A stretch of 50,575 bases of DNA. Source: Conidiobolus incongruus B7586. Its lineage: Eukaryota > Entomophthoromycota > Entomophthoromycetes > Entomophthorales > Conidiobolaceae. Below the pieces are notes generated by a model that did no database searches, was not told the DNA's origin, and worked only from the letters and a program-made list of their open reading frames with translations. Below, in pieces: positions 34,194 to 45,448 of this stretch; positions within the stretch are counted from its first letter, which is position 1; each line of letters begins with the position of its first letter. The stretch covers positions 1 through 50,575 of the forward strand of contig JNEM01008164.1 in the NCBI GenBank assembly GCA_000697335.1, written 5' to 3'. The translations under genes and the position numbers were made by a program.

Positions 34194-37100
34194 TTAAGGT
34201 TTCTTTCGGGGCGTTTTCTTATTAGAAAAAGTTTGTCCCTCAATTAGCAACTGGGCTTCTTTACTCAATTTCCCATATCGAATGGGTACTTGTTGTGGAC
34301 AGCTTCGAAGATTTGGACGTGGCGGACGAGTTGATCTCCTTAACACTCTAGTAGATGAAATGATTTTTGATTTATCGGGAGTTTTAGTAGCTGACGATTT
34401 GGGATTTGAAGAATTGGGAGGATTTGGAGGACGGGGAGAAGGAGGGGTCAAAGATTCAGGAGTATCGGAAGTAAGCGCAGATAATTCAGAGCTAGAAAGA
34501 TTTGTTGAAGATGACTGAAGAGGATTGTTGATCTCTTCAAGTGTATGAAAAAAGGGTAACATACTAGAAATATTGAAATCACGTGACAATATCCCAAGCT
34601 TAGAGTCTGTCTCTAAAGCCTTCCATTGCTGCTCAAGTTGTGCAAAAATACCCTCAGCTCTTGCTTTATGTCTTTTTGCTGTATTATGGAAAATGGTAGA
34701 TTTGTCATTATAAGTCATGCAATTGTCATATATAAGATTTACATCAGCCTATCAAAAAGGAATTACTATAAATTATAAATCAAATTAATTCTAAAGTACC
34801 TTGAAATCTTCAATATTAAAATAACAATTTGCATTAACTTTGTTCGTCAGGGTAGAAAAATCCATTGGATTCTTAATTATAGTTGAATACATAGGGGCTA
34901 TTTCATCGGTCACAGGTTCAGCAAACATTGAAGTCGCATCCATCCTATTTAAAATCAGATTTCAAAAATGTATAAACCATATAAAATTTTACCTTTGAAG
35001 TTTACTAACAGCCCAGAGTAAAAGAGGTTTATGAGGAACAAAATATGCCTCCCAATATTGAGTAATATTACGATATAATTTCGCTTTAACTCTCTCTCTT
35101 TTTCTGATCAATTCTGTTAACATAAGTATTCTTTCCAATTCTGTTCTTCTGGCAAGCAATGCCTAATAAAAATGTAAGAAATTAACAGGTTTTAAATAAA
35201 TTGAAACATGAAAATAGAATACCTGATGTTCATTTTGCTCATGCTCGCCATCCAATTTGGTTGGTATTTTAGCTGTCCATGGCTATTTAAATATATTATT
35301 AAGTCACTCCGATATGATGAAATAATTATATACCTCTAGATGCAATCTTTTAATTAAATAAGCTCCTCTGTATCTCTGCTTCTTGAGAGACCAATATTGA
35401 CAAACTCCTGTAACAAACCATTCGGGTTGGTTCAAATTAAATGGAGCAATAATTTCAAGTGCCGATCTATATAAAGAAGAAGGAACAATGATCTCTTCTG
35501 TAGAAAAAGATTGTTGGTGAGCTCTAGCCGATTTTGTAGCAGCAGAGTCTATACATTGTGTTAATATATCAAAATATAAATAAGCTCAGGTTTATTGTTA
35601 CCTTTGTTATGCTTATTTTTGGATTGTTTATGCATATTGGAAAACTTTTCTAATAGCTTTTGTTGTGCTTCATTGTAAATGACTTTATCTTTAAATTTCA
35701 TCTAAAAACATTAATATGATGAATACATATATATTAATGTATTTGAGTTATTTTTATATTACAGGTGTATGACGATGACAAAAGACTTTCCAATCGAGCA
35801 CGTTGTATTTATTCAACTTGATTTTCATATAGAACTTTGCTTCCCTAGCACAAGTTGCGTGAAATGCTGTTGTACAAGACTTTATACTACATTGGATAGG
35901 TGCTCCTTGCTTTTGTTTACAGATATAACATAACTAAATTAAATAGAAATCTGTATGAATTAATGTGAAGATTAATTGACATCAAAAAATAATAAATTAC
36001 CAACTTCCATCTGGATCTTGGGATCTGATCCACATTGGCAATTGGTTCCATAGTATCTAAATTTACAAACGATGTTTCTGGCACCCAATCAGCACAAAGA
36101 ACATGAGCCCATTTATTATTCGTGGTTTGTTTGAAAGCGCCTCCTTCATTAGGGCATAGAAGGCATGACTAATTTACCAGACGATTAATGAAAAACAATA
36201 AATAATTTATAATTGAATAAATTACCACTGGATTACTAGGAGATACCATACATTTTCTGCATAGCCACTCTCCTTCAGGAATAAATGGTACTCCATAACA
36301 CACTGAAAATAGGTTAACATCTGCAGATAGAATGATTTTAAAAATTAGCATAAACTTACTTTGATGTACAGCTAAATCGCAACCATCGCAAAAAACTATA
36401 CAATTAGAGTTTTCGCAATCATTTTTGTCACAAATTTCGCAAGAAGCATCGGATTTGGCTTGGATATCTTGAATAGTTAAATTTTCGTATTTTTTCTGCC
36501 TTGACTAAAACAAAAACCAATTAATCAAACTTTGATAAAAGCGATATTTAAAATCTTACGATTTCAAACCAGCCCTTTTCAATATGATCCATCAAAGTTT
36601 CAAAAGCTTTAAGATATTGCGGTGCGACTGAACTTGTCCTCTTTTTTGACATAAACATATTTAACCATTTTCTATCTGAACACAATGAAAAAAATCAATA
36701 ATTTTAATGATAATTTAAGTATTATCAATACCTTCTTCGTCCATATCATACTCAACTTGAATATTAGGTTGATCAAGAGACTCTAATTGAACCAAAATAT
36801 TAATAAAAATGAACTTTTTTGACAAGATAAATAATTACCTCGAGCTCTTAAAAAGTGTTTATTAGGTAGTTTGAATTCATCCATGTAATCACCTTCATCA
36901 TTTATTAACTTTGGATCGAGATAATCAAAAATTTCTTTGGTTTGGATTTGAATTTGGGGTAAAGATAATTGCTCTTTTAATGTAGAGTTATTAGATATGC
37001 TAAAAGGGGTCGAACATTCACTTCCTTTGACATTGTCAGATACCAATTCTTTTGTCAAATTATTTTCTATAATGTTTATTTTCAGAGTACTACTCAATTC

Positions 37101-37379
37101 CAGCGTTGGGAAAAGATCGTTGAAATTTCTCTCTTCAGGTGGTTTTAAAGCGTTGGAAGTTGCATTTGTAGTAGAAGGTTTCCTTATCGGTTTACCTCTA
37201 GAAGAAGGCTTGGTGGTGAGGGGTGAAAGTGGTATAGATGAATTGTCATCTGCATTAATTGAAGTAGTACTTGGTTTCCTTATAATGAGTTTTATTCTCG
37301 GAGATTTACTAGGATCGTTTTTAATTAAATGAGCATTTGTTTCGTCTGAGCTACTATCATAAGTGATATCTGCAGTCAT
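34194..37379 (-). CDS. BRPF/NTO1-like chromatin reader: EPL, PHD, extended PHD and bromodomain
   Basis: Scaffold of a MYST histone acetyltransferase complex (NuA3 in yeast, MOZ/HBO1-BRPF in animals). Thirteen exons on the minus strand: 36839-37379, 36732-36782, 36560-36675, 36360-36504, 36226-36302, 36001-36168, 35763-35933, 35602-35701, 35334-35548, 35223-35282, 34993-35162, 34800-34944 and 34194-34748, giving 837 residues with a closed frame. Order: disordered basic head; enhancer-of-polycomb-like segment ([26 protein letters not shown]) at about 165-205; C4HC3 PHD finger ([28 protein letters not shown]) at about 255-300; extended PHD ([41 protein letters not shown]) at about 310-420; bromodomain ([25 protein letters not shown]) at about 610-675; Ser/Pro-rich tail. 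No PWWP domain was seen, as in yeast Nto1, but a bromodomain is kept, as in BRPF. Confidence 0.92.
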
Positions 37380-37930
37380 TATGTTTTTTAAACAAAATGA
37401 CGACTTATATATTTAATATTAACTAATTTTATAGTAAATAGTACAATATTCGTAAGATACCTTTATTTAAGTATCTTAAATGGAAGAAAAATATTCGAGA
37501 CTTGTGAATGAGTTGTAAGATTGATTATTGAAGTTTGGACTTATTGAATGCACTATTTACTAATTTGAATGAGTTTCTTATGTTGGTAGTGTAATCATTT
37601 TGATAGGATTTTCGTCATTCATTTAAAAACGCACCAAATTCTAACTCTCCTAATTATTTAATTTGATTGGACTAACCCTTTGTCCAACTCCATACATTCA
37701 ATCAACCAGTTTAAAACTTAATTATAGAGCCAATCAAATTGAAATTTAGGTTATTAGTTGATTATTTAAAAAAAAAGTTTTGATAAGAAAATTGACAATA
37801 TAGATTCAATCATATTATAAAATAATTGGTAATTAATATAATGGAACAAATAATATATTTTAAGTGTTGATTTATACTTACCTAATTTATATGCAATATT
37901 TCATCTAAAAAATTAACTTTTATTCAATCA

Positions 37931-37951
37931 ATAAAAATAAAAATAAAAATA

Positions 37952-37980
<29 letters not shown>
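37931..37980. repeat. (ATAAAA)8 microsatellite
   Basis: Eight perfect tandem copies of ATAAAA followed by AA. A simple repeat in spacer DNA, likely length-variable between strains. Confidence 0.95.
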
Positions 37981-37982
<2 letters not shown>

Positions 37983-38691
37983 AATCAAATCCGAATTTGA
38001 TAATCTCTTAACTACTTGAATAATATTACAAATTTAAGATAATATATTATATTATATTTCTTAAAAAAGTTATTTATATTTTTAATTTATATTTTTTAAA
38101 TCACAAAAGATTATTATATCATTGTTATATTTATATGTTTTTCATTGGTTTTATAATAGAATGTTATTAAATTTATAATAATTAATTTACAATATTACAC
38201 TCAAAATCAGATATATCAATTCTTAACTCATTAATAATAACAATATATTTCACGTTATATTATTGAACATATTTTAAATAGTATATTAAAGTGATACAAT
38301 TAATTTTGAGTGTATGTTCAATCAATCAAATTAAAATAATATATAATCTAATTTTATTGCTGTATTATTTAAATAATTACTATTCAAAATAAACTTCATT
38401 TTAAATAGGTTAAACTATAAATCATCATTCAAAATATTTTTTCTGATATTTCATATAAATTTAATATTTAAAAATTATATATTTACTAATAATTTTATCG
38501 TTTAGACCTTATTGAAGTCATATTTATATACTTGATTTTAATATACTAATTTGGACTTTTTTGAATATAATGGATTAAATATTGTGTTAGTATCAAATTA
38601 TCCCGAATAGTTTTAATCCCATAAACCAAAACATCCACTCAAATGAAATATAAATTCAAATAATTTTTTCACTTTATACCTTGACATCAAT

Positions 38692-38871
38692 CAATTTTAT
38701 AAAAGCACTATAGTAGAATGAAAGATTCTTAGGAATCGGTCTCTGATACTTTTAGTCGTTGAAAAATTGTAGATAACCTTTAAACCTTAGTTTTTAATGG
38801 TGCCAAATTAGTTAGAGAAAATTCTTCGTAATTTTCAATGATCTAACTTGGCAATCCGCTAAGGTACATTA
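38692..38871 (+). ncRNA. Candidate box H/ACA small nucleolar RNA
   Basis: A G/C-richer patch folds by eye into hairpin-hinge-hairpin-tail. The 3' hairpin has a lower stem ACCTTAG (38784-38790) with CTAAGGT (38859-38865), an internal loop of 10 and 5 bases, and an upper stem TGCCAA/TTGGCA plus GTTAGA/TCTAAC (4-base bulge) plus GAAAATT/AATTTTC. The cap loop is CTTCGT at 38824-38829. ACA at 38866-38868 follows directly and lies 12 bases after the loop edge (rule about 14). The 5' hairpin has lower stem CAATTTT (38692-38698) with AAAATTG (38763-38769) and GATTC/GAATC within. The hinge AGATAA (38771-38776) fits box H (ANANNA). The 3' hairpin is convincing, the 5' one weaker. Pseudouridine targets were not worked out. 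Confidence 0.4.
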
Positions 38872-39611
38872 ATTTATTTAGTTGAAAATTATTTTATTTA
38901 CTTTGCTATATATACCCCTAGATTATTCTAAATGTTACTTTAGATTAAGGCTAATAGTGGTATATTATATTTTTAAATGAATAAATTAATTCGAAATTTA
39001 TCTTTAATCATCAAGATCCAAGCACAAGCTATCTATTACTAAATCTCTCGATATCTATTAATTTTGTATTAGGAATATAATCTGTAAATATACCAGTTAC
39101 ACTATTACTAATTCCTACAATGTTTAACATATTGTATAGTAAATATTTTCACAGATCAACCTAATACTCGCCAATATTTTAGTTAACTCTGATTTTAAAT
39201 TCATATATAAGAAAATAAATATATTTAAAACTGAAACTCATCGAATCTAATATAACCACTTATTTTGAAATTTAGACATTTAGACTTGATTCAATTTTGT
39301 TATTTTATCACATTTTTTGAAAAATTTAAATGAGTTTAAATTAATTATAATATTAAATTGAGTTTTTTATAATATCTAAAAAATAAGTATTAGTCTTTAA
39401 TGAAAAATGAAATTATCTGAATTGATCAATAGAATTGAAAAATGATACGAAACTGGTTGATTACAATGATAAATTAAAATGAACTAACCCCAATTCGTCC
39501 TTGAGTCACACCGATTGCGAAAACCCTGAATGAACATGTGCTTGGTATATAAAGAGTAATGATATAATAATCCTCAATATTTTTTTGGTCATTAATTCTT
39601 TCCTTGTAATA

Positions 39612-40576
39612 ATGAGTGATAGAGTCATAATTTTTGTGTTAGGTAATAATAGATAAATATTGATATATTTTTGATTAATCGAATGTAATAAAGGTGGTCC
39701 TGGGAGTGGCAAAGGTACTCAGAGTACCAAATTAGTTAGAGAGTTTCAATTTCAGCATATTTCAGGTATATTTCATAAATCTCAGCCGACTTATCATCAA
39801 CATATCGGTATTAAACACCAATTCATTAGCTGGTGATTTATTGAGAGAAGAAATGAATCAACCCGATTCCCAATACGGCGAAACCATTTCTAACTGCATT
39901 AAAGATGGCTTACTAGTCCCTCTCAAAATTACCATCAATCTCCTGAAAACCAAGTTGGATCAATCTGAAAATACCAAATTTTTAGTCGATGGCTTTCCCC
40001 GAGAGCTGAATCAAGCTCTGGAGTTTGAAAAATTGATCTCTGAGCCTAACCACGTCATCTACTTCTCGTGTTCAGAGGAAGTGATGTTAAAGAGATTGTT
40101 AGAACGTGGTAAAACAAGTGGTAGATCGGACGATAATGAGGAATCTATTCAGAAAAGATTTATTACTTTTAAGAATACTAGTTTACCTGTTATTGATTAT
40201 TATAAGGGAAAGAATAAAGTGTCTGAGGTACGCTTTATTATTGCATCATGATTTTTTATGATATTAAATGAAATTCAAATTTTTTAGGTTCCATGTGAGC
40301 AAACTCCCGATGAAGTATATCAAATAACCAGACAAGCAGTGTTGGATTTAGGGTAAATTATTTCATATATATTATTATAATCAGTAATCTAATATATCCA
40401 ATATTAGTATTGACCCCGCCACATTAAACAGTGAGCCTGACAATATTGCTAATGGAACATCTGTTGAAGACCCAGCTATAGCTAATGTGAATAATGCCAC
40501 TACTCAAGTCGAGCAACCTGGTACTGCTGCTGATGCTAAAGAGGATGATAAGCCAACTTGTTGTAACATTCTTTAG
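39612..40576 (+). CDS. UMP-CMP kinase with C-terminal CaaX extension
   Basis: Transfers phosphate from ATP to UMP or CMP. Five exons (39612-39642, 39694-39765, 39830-40227, 40288-40352, 40408-40576) give 244 residues. Motifs: P-loop GGPGSGKGTQ at residues 11-20, NMP-binding SAGDLLREE, FLVDGFPRE, LLERGKTSGRSDDN with the short LID typical of UMP-CMP kinases rather than long adenylate kinases, and VIDYYKGK. The core (about 195 residues) is the usual length. A further 50 acidic, Ala/Asn-rich residues follow and end in Pro-Thr-Cys-Cys-Asn-Ile-Leu. The last four (CNIL) form a CaaX box with Leu last, predicting geranylgeranylation, next to a second Cys suited to palmitoylation. Known UMP-CMP kinases are soluble, so membrane anchoring would be unusual. 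The frame closes across all introns, including the one before the tail. Confidence 0.9.
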
Positions 40577-40893
40577 CCAAATCCATTAATTACATATAAT
40601 TAATTATCCAATATTAATAAACAATATATAATTGTAATAATTAATCCACATATATATTTTTTATAATTTATTTCTGTTATTTAAGACTTTGAGTTATTTC
40701 AAAATTACCGAATTTGCTGTATTACAACAAAATCCCATAATTAGATTCAATTCAATTCCATTTTAAATTTGTTTCATCATGTACAAAAATTCTGATATTT
40801 TTTATAAATAATATAAATTATTGTAAGTAAAAGATATTACTAATAATAAAAATATATTTAAATTAAATAATATTTGAAAATTTTATTAGTAAA
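40577..40893. other. Spacer between UMP-CMP kinase and CK2 beta genes
   Basis: About 320 AT-rich bases between two genes on the same strand. No element stands out; the last 60 bases are the CK2 beta leader. Confidence 0.5.
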
Positions 40894-41675
40894 ATGATGG
40901 ACGATTTCAACGGCAGTAACTCCGATGACAATTACACTAAATATTGGGTTGATTGGTATTTATCTCTAAAAGGAAGTGAATACTTTTGCGAAATTGATGA
41001 AGAGTACTTGAACGATCGCTTTAACTTGACCGGTTTACCTAACGAAGTTGAGAACTTTTCCTTGGCTCTGGATATGATTTTGGATAATTTAGGTATTTTA
41101 TTAGTGAGAGATATTATTTATTTGGTATTAATATTGAGGTTATTCAGGTGTTGCTTTGGATAATGCTACGAGTGAAGTGGTTGAGAAGGATGCCAAGCAC
41201 TTGTACGGTTTAATTCACGCTAGATATATTTTAACGATGAGAGGATTAGCTAAAATGGTAATATTTTATTTGTTTATTTATTAATTATTTCTAACATTTA
41301 TAATAGTTGGAAAAAATGAAGAATAACCACTTTGGAAAATGCCCTCGAGTACTATGCCAAGGTCAACCCTTATTACCTGTAGGATTGAGCGATATCCCCA
41401 GAACTAAGGGCGTTAAATTATATTGCGCCCGCTGCGAAGATATTTACCAACCCAAAGCTAACCGTCATATAAATTTGGACGGAGCCTATTTTGGTACCAC
41501 ATTCCCCCATATGCTATTGCAAATTTATTCCCATATAGTACCCGCTAAGTCCAACGAACGTTATGTACCTAGAATTTACGGATTTAAGATTAGGGATGTG
41601 ACGAAAATTCATGAATATCAAAATGAAGAGCTTAAAAAGCATAATCAAAGGGCTTTGACTTATTTTCAGCAATAA
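40894..41675 (+). CDS. CKB1: Casein kinase 2 regulatory subunit beta
   Basis: The beta subunit dimerises and tethers the catalytic alpha subunits of protein kinase CK2. Exons 40894-41092, 41148-41257 and 41307-41675 encode 225 residues, close to the animal length (215). The N-terminus has the signature W-x-x-W-Y-L-S-L-x-G-x-E-Y-F-C-E-I-D-E-E-Y and the helix DRFNLTGLPNEV. LYGLIHARYILTMRG follows. The zinc-binding Cys residues are in CPRVLC and CARC, 23 residues apart in the usual way, within GLSDIP and VKLYC. GAYFGTTFPHMLL and VPRIYGFKI complete the dimer core. The acidic loop found in many fungal CKB1 proteins is short here. Paralogue CKB1 versus CKB2 cannot be decided. The ATG at 40894 gives Met-Met-Asp-Asp. 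Confidence 0.95.
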
Positions 41676-41975
41676 GATTAATTAAATTTATCTAATAATG
41701 GGCAAATGGGCGGTGATTTCTAATAATATGTTGGAATTATTGGTTGGATTATTAGTTAATAAAATATTTAAATATAGTATTATACATATATTCTATGTAT
41801 TTATATATTTATTTAATATTAAAACCGTATATTAAGAGAGATATTGAATTTAAATAATGATTATAAAAATATCATTAAAATCGATATATTAATTGAAAAT
41901 TTTGAAAAATAAAACATGATATTACTATATGTAACAATAATTAATCTAAATATATTTTATTCTTCTAATGCAAAT
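41676..41975. other. Convergent spacer between CK2 beta and USP genes
   Basis: 300 AT-rich bases between facing stop codons. No gene seen. Confidence 0.6.
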
Positions 41976-43541
41976 TTACTCCCCTCTACCCAAATTATCT
42001 GTAAGCAGGGTAGTCAACATGTAAAAACAGAGATAAGGCTTAGAATTATATACTTCTTCAGCATTGGCTAGCTTAATATCCTGATCATTGAACAAGTACC
42101 ATCGATTTCGATTCCAGCAGTAGTTAACATAGTGACCAGTGTCCAAAGATCCTCGATGGTTGACAACTGCGAACAACTGATAGTGATATGGGCTCAGTCC
42201 AGGTGCGGATTTTTCATTCAAATGTGAATATTGCAATAGATCTAGATATTTGGGTAATAAAATATCTGTATCAATCTTGGAGGGTGTTGGATACTGTGAG
42301 AATCGTTTAAACTGAATGCATAGTACTTTGGGTAATTTAAATAGTTTCATTTGTTTGGTTGCCTGTCTAGGCTTTTGACAGTGTGAACAATTATAAGAAT
42401 CTGGGGGAAGTGGCTCTGGATGCGTAAATTTCATCAAGCAGTCGTGCAAGGTATATCCTTCAGTGTTGGTGGCATCTTCAATGTGGAGAGATAGATCAAG
42501 GAATGGATCCGATGTAGATGTTATAGAATTACAAGATTGGCAAGTAACTTCAGAACGTAATACCCCTGAGAAAGTTTGATGGATAATGCATTTACATTCT
42601 AGTGAATTGGATGAGTGGTTCTCATCTTCCTCGTGCAATTGGTTGAGAACTGCCATTAGAAGTTCGTGAGCGTCGTGTTCGTGATACCCTGCCAAATGCT
42701 TGGAAGTAGACCAAAGTTTATGTAGGAATTTGGTTGGTGAGATGGGTGTGTAGTTGTCTGAATAATAATCGAGTATAAAGTTCGTCAATTCACAACTCAA
42801 ACAAACATTACCCTCCGTTGAGCTATCACCATTACTGCCATCACCCCCAAATTCATCTATATCGTCGTGCATATGATCCAACTTTTCGTAGTAATCGACC
42901 AACAAACGATTATGAGCAAACGTTTGCAGAATCGAATTCAAAAAGCAAGTACTCCCCAAATTCCTGAGACCTCTAATTAATTTACACTTCATATGTGTCT
43001 TAATTAAATCTTTCTGAAAGTAAAAGCAGTTTAAAATCACTTCATTTTTAATTAAACTAAAATTCGAATTCAAATACTGGAACTTCATCAACAGTTTCGT
43101 AAATTTAATCAAATGGAATAAAGTATCATTTAAGATATAATTCTCGCAAAGATTGCAATATATCAAATTCAAATTAAAATTATAACTGAATGCGTGTTGG
43201 GTCTGCTTCAAATGCTGTGTCATGTGAGAATTATTGAAGTTTTGGTCACATCCCATATAAAAGCATTGGATGCAAGTACTCAGCCATTGATTGTTGTTAT
43301 GGCATTCTTCACATTTTGCAATAGGTAGGGATTGGTACAGACTTACCAATTCATTGGCCATCTCTTCCAAGTTGTGACTTCCTGTGTTTCTACTGGTACA
43401 TTCTTCACTCAGATTATTGAGCCAAATGGGTATCTGTTCAATGAGGAAACTATACTGAATACAATTAATTAGTTTGAGTTTAAATTTGTCAAATTCTTTA
43501 TCTGGTAAAGTGGTTAAATGCTGACAATTACTTGAAATCAT
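41976..43541 (-). CDS. UBP8: Ubiquitin-specific protease, USP22/Ubp8 type (SAGA DUB module)
   Basis: Removes ubiquitin from histone H2B as part of the SAGA coactivator. Intronless, 521 residues. The N-terminal ZnF-UBP shows CEEC, CIQC, GCD..NN.HMTQH and CNLC at about residues 75-135. The USP domain begins RGLRNLGSTCFLNS with catalytic Cys near 199; NLGSTC with Ser, as in Ubp8, replaces the usual NLGNTC. CLSCELTNFILDYYSD and HLAGYHEHDAHELL resemble USP22. A structural zinc site is formed by CQSC and CSHC. The catalytic His is in DTGHYVNYC near 469 and the final Asn/Asp in LFNDQDI. The DG/NG-rich acidic insert near residue 225 is not conserved. H2B activity normally needs Sgf11, Sus1 and Sgf73, which are not in this window. 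The assignment rests on domain order and motifs. Confidence 0.9.
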   Translation of the reverse strand: MISSNCQHLTTLPDKEFDKFKLKLINCIQYSFLIEQIPIWLNNLSEECTSRNTGSHNLEEMANELVSLYQSLPIAKCEECHNNNQWLSTCIQCFYMGCDQNFNNSHMTQHLKQTQHAFSYNFNLNLIYCNLCENYILNDTLFHLIKFTKLLMKFQYLNSNFSLIKNEVILNCFYFQKDLIKTHMKCKLIRGLRNLGSTCFLNSILQTFAHNRLLVDYYEKLDHMHDDIDEFGGDGSNGDSSTEGNVCLSCELTNFILDYYSDNYTPISPTKFLHKLWSTSKHLAGYHEHDAHELLMAVLNQLHEEDENHSSNSLECKCIIHQTFSGVLRSEVTCQSCNSITSTSDPFLDLSLHIEDATNTEGYTLHDCLMKFTHPEPLPPDSYNCSHCQKPRQATKQMKLFKLPKVLCIQFKRFSQYPTPSKIDTDILLPKYLDLLQYSHLNEKSAPGLSPYHYQLFAVVNHRGSLDTGHYVNYCWNRNRWYLFNDQDIKLANAEEVYNSKPYLCFYMLTTLLTDNLGRGE

Positions 43542-43799
43542 TTTGAAAACGAATTTAAATATGTGACTGGATTCTAATTTATTATATTTGACACTAGAAA
43601 TTTGAGTTGGAATATTATGGGACTGAAAGTTCCAATTAAATTCGACATTTGAGTAGAATGTATTGAATGTGAAAAAGATATCTACAATATTAGAGTATCA
43701 TTGTATTGGAACATTACTTAGTAGAGTTTGAGGTTATTTCATTATAAAGCAAAGTAACAAATATTTGAATATATATTGTATAAATAACTATATATGTAT

Positions 43800-45448
43800 T
43801 TATTCATTACATGTAGAGTAATCCGATCCTTCCTCAGAAGAGTCTTCATTACCAAAGGATTTTTGTAATGCCCTCTGGTTCCAATTCAAGCATCGATTCA
43901 AGGAATTGAACCATTCGGATCCAGCTGAACTACCCTTGCAGACTGTTGGGAATGGGTAAGATGATGTTTGGATTCGAATGTAGTCACCTCGTTTTAATTC
44001 GATACTTCCTCTACCATCAAAGCTACCCCATGCTGTGCCTCTAGCAGTAAATGGCACACATAGATGAAGTACGGAAGTATCCGGTAATAGCATAGGACGG
44101 AATGATAATGTGTGAGGGCAGTTTGGTGTGATTAAAAGAGCAGGAATTTCAGGATGAACAAGAGATCCTCCTGCAGAGAGAGAATAAGCAGTAGATCCCG
44201 TAGGTGTAGCAACCGTCAATCCATCAGCTTGAACAGTTGTTAGCATTTCCCCATTGGCATATAATTCAATTAGGGACATGAAAGGACTTGGGCCACGATC
44301 AACCACTAATTCGTTCAATACTTCAAAACTTTCTCCTTTTGTAAATAATGCAGAATTGGGAATGTCGATATTTAAACCGGATTCGTCATCTTCCTGATCT
44401 TCAAATTCTTGTAATAAAATCCTTAAATGATTGATCTTGTGACTTTTCTTCGATTTACGACTACTTTTATTGGAGAAGGGTTGCAGTAATGATCCTGATG
44501 ATTTAGGCTGTGTAGATTCTATTAAGTCATCAGGGGTGTTGTTTGATTTTGATGAATGCTGATTTGGATGGCTATATCTAAATACGGTGCATGTAAGCCG
44601 CATCCTCAGGTTCACCTTAACACCATTCTTAAAGCAGTTATTTAAAGTCTGTTGGTATTCAGAGAATGGAAAACTAGATAAAAACCCCAGAGATCCAAGA
44701 TGGAAAGGGATGACTGGGGGGACCATATTTTGAAAAAGCCAACTGGTATATAAAACAGTACCATCACCACCCAGCGTCAGGACCAAATCAAATTGATCCG
44801 CCGAGTATTGGCACATTTCAGGCGAAAACGTCTGCATGGTATTCTTATTGTCATTTCGGGAAATTCTAACCTGTATTTCATCATAATCAAAATGTCTGTT
44901 TGTTGTCAAATGGGGATCAATAAATCTACAGTATTGAATTAGTGCTTCATACGATCCAATGTCAATATTATCAATGCTTACATATCTAAAGAATTTACAT
45001 CTTCAGAGCTGGAAGATGACGTATCCGTGTCAGTTTCCGAAGATTTTGGCGAGTAACTTGGTATTTGAATATCTTCCAACAGCCAGTTCACCAACTCTCT
45101 CGCCTTTTTAGCAACTTTGGAATCTCCTGGTTTTGTGACAATAAGGATGCGTTTGGGGGAAGTCCACCTTATTTTACGTCTACTCAAACTTCTACATATT
45201 TTCCTAACAGCGACAGCAGCTTGTACCAGATTGGGATGTGATGTATATTGACGCTGTGGTGGATGTCCTAATGAATTCAAAAGGTTTTGATGTATTGACC
45301 TTGGACTAGGCTCTGGGAAATCATCTGAAGAAACTGTCGAGCTCTGAAAAGAGTAAATACCATTAGATTTGTCATTATAGCCGTTCATATGAGATGTGGT
45401 GATATTCATTTGACTAAATTTATTTTGTAAAGGGATAGGATTAGTCAT
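43800..45448 (-). CDS. NAD kinase
   Basis: Phosphorylates NAD to NADP with ATP. Two exons on the minus strand (44982-45448 and 43800-44925) give 530 residues. The intron 44926-44981 (56 bases, GTAAGC..GTAG) removes an apparent stop and closes the frame exactly. The disordered N-terminal 90 residues precede ILIVTKPGDSKVAKKARELVNWL, the usual start of fungal cytosolic NAD kinases. The catalytic GGDGT is at about residue 210 in LVLTLGGDGTVLY, then PFHLGSLGFL, the NE.VVDRG motif, ADGLTVATPTGSTAYSLSAGG and HTLSFRPMLLP. An insert of about 60 Ser/Lys-rich residues separates the two lobes, as in yeast Utr1. No mitochondrial presequence is evident, so I favour a cytosolic UTR1/NADK-type enzyme over POS5. 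Confidence 0.95.

Larger units (their letters stand above)
37380..39611. other. Divergent intergenic region between BRPF and UMP-CMP kinase genes
   Basis: A 2.2 kb AT-rich region that should hold two promoters. The 250 bases after 37380 are less AT-rich. A hexanucleotide repeat (37931-37980) and a possible H/ACA snoRNA (38692-38871) lie within. No protein gene could be supported. Confidence 0.5.

Noticed and set aside
38801-38817. Match to UMP-CMP kinase exon 2 (CCAAATTAGTTAGAGA)
   Set aside because: The similarity is limited to about 17 bases; flanks do not match. The segment is better explained as a hairpin arm of the snoRNA candidate.
44926-44981. Apparent frame break splitting NAD kinase into two pieces
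   Set aside because: A 56-base GT..AG intron here (donor GTAAGC, acceptor CTGTAG) joins both parts exactly in frame and has normal length, so no break is needed.
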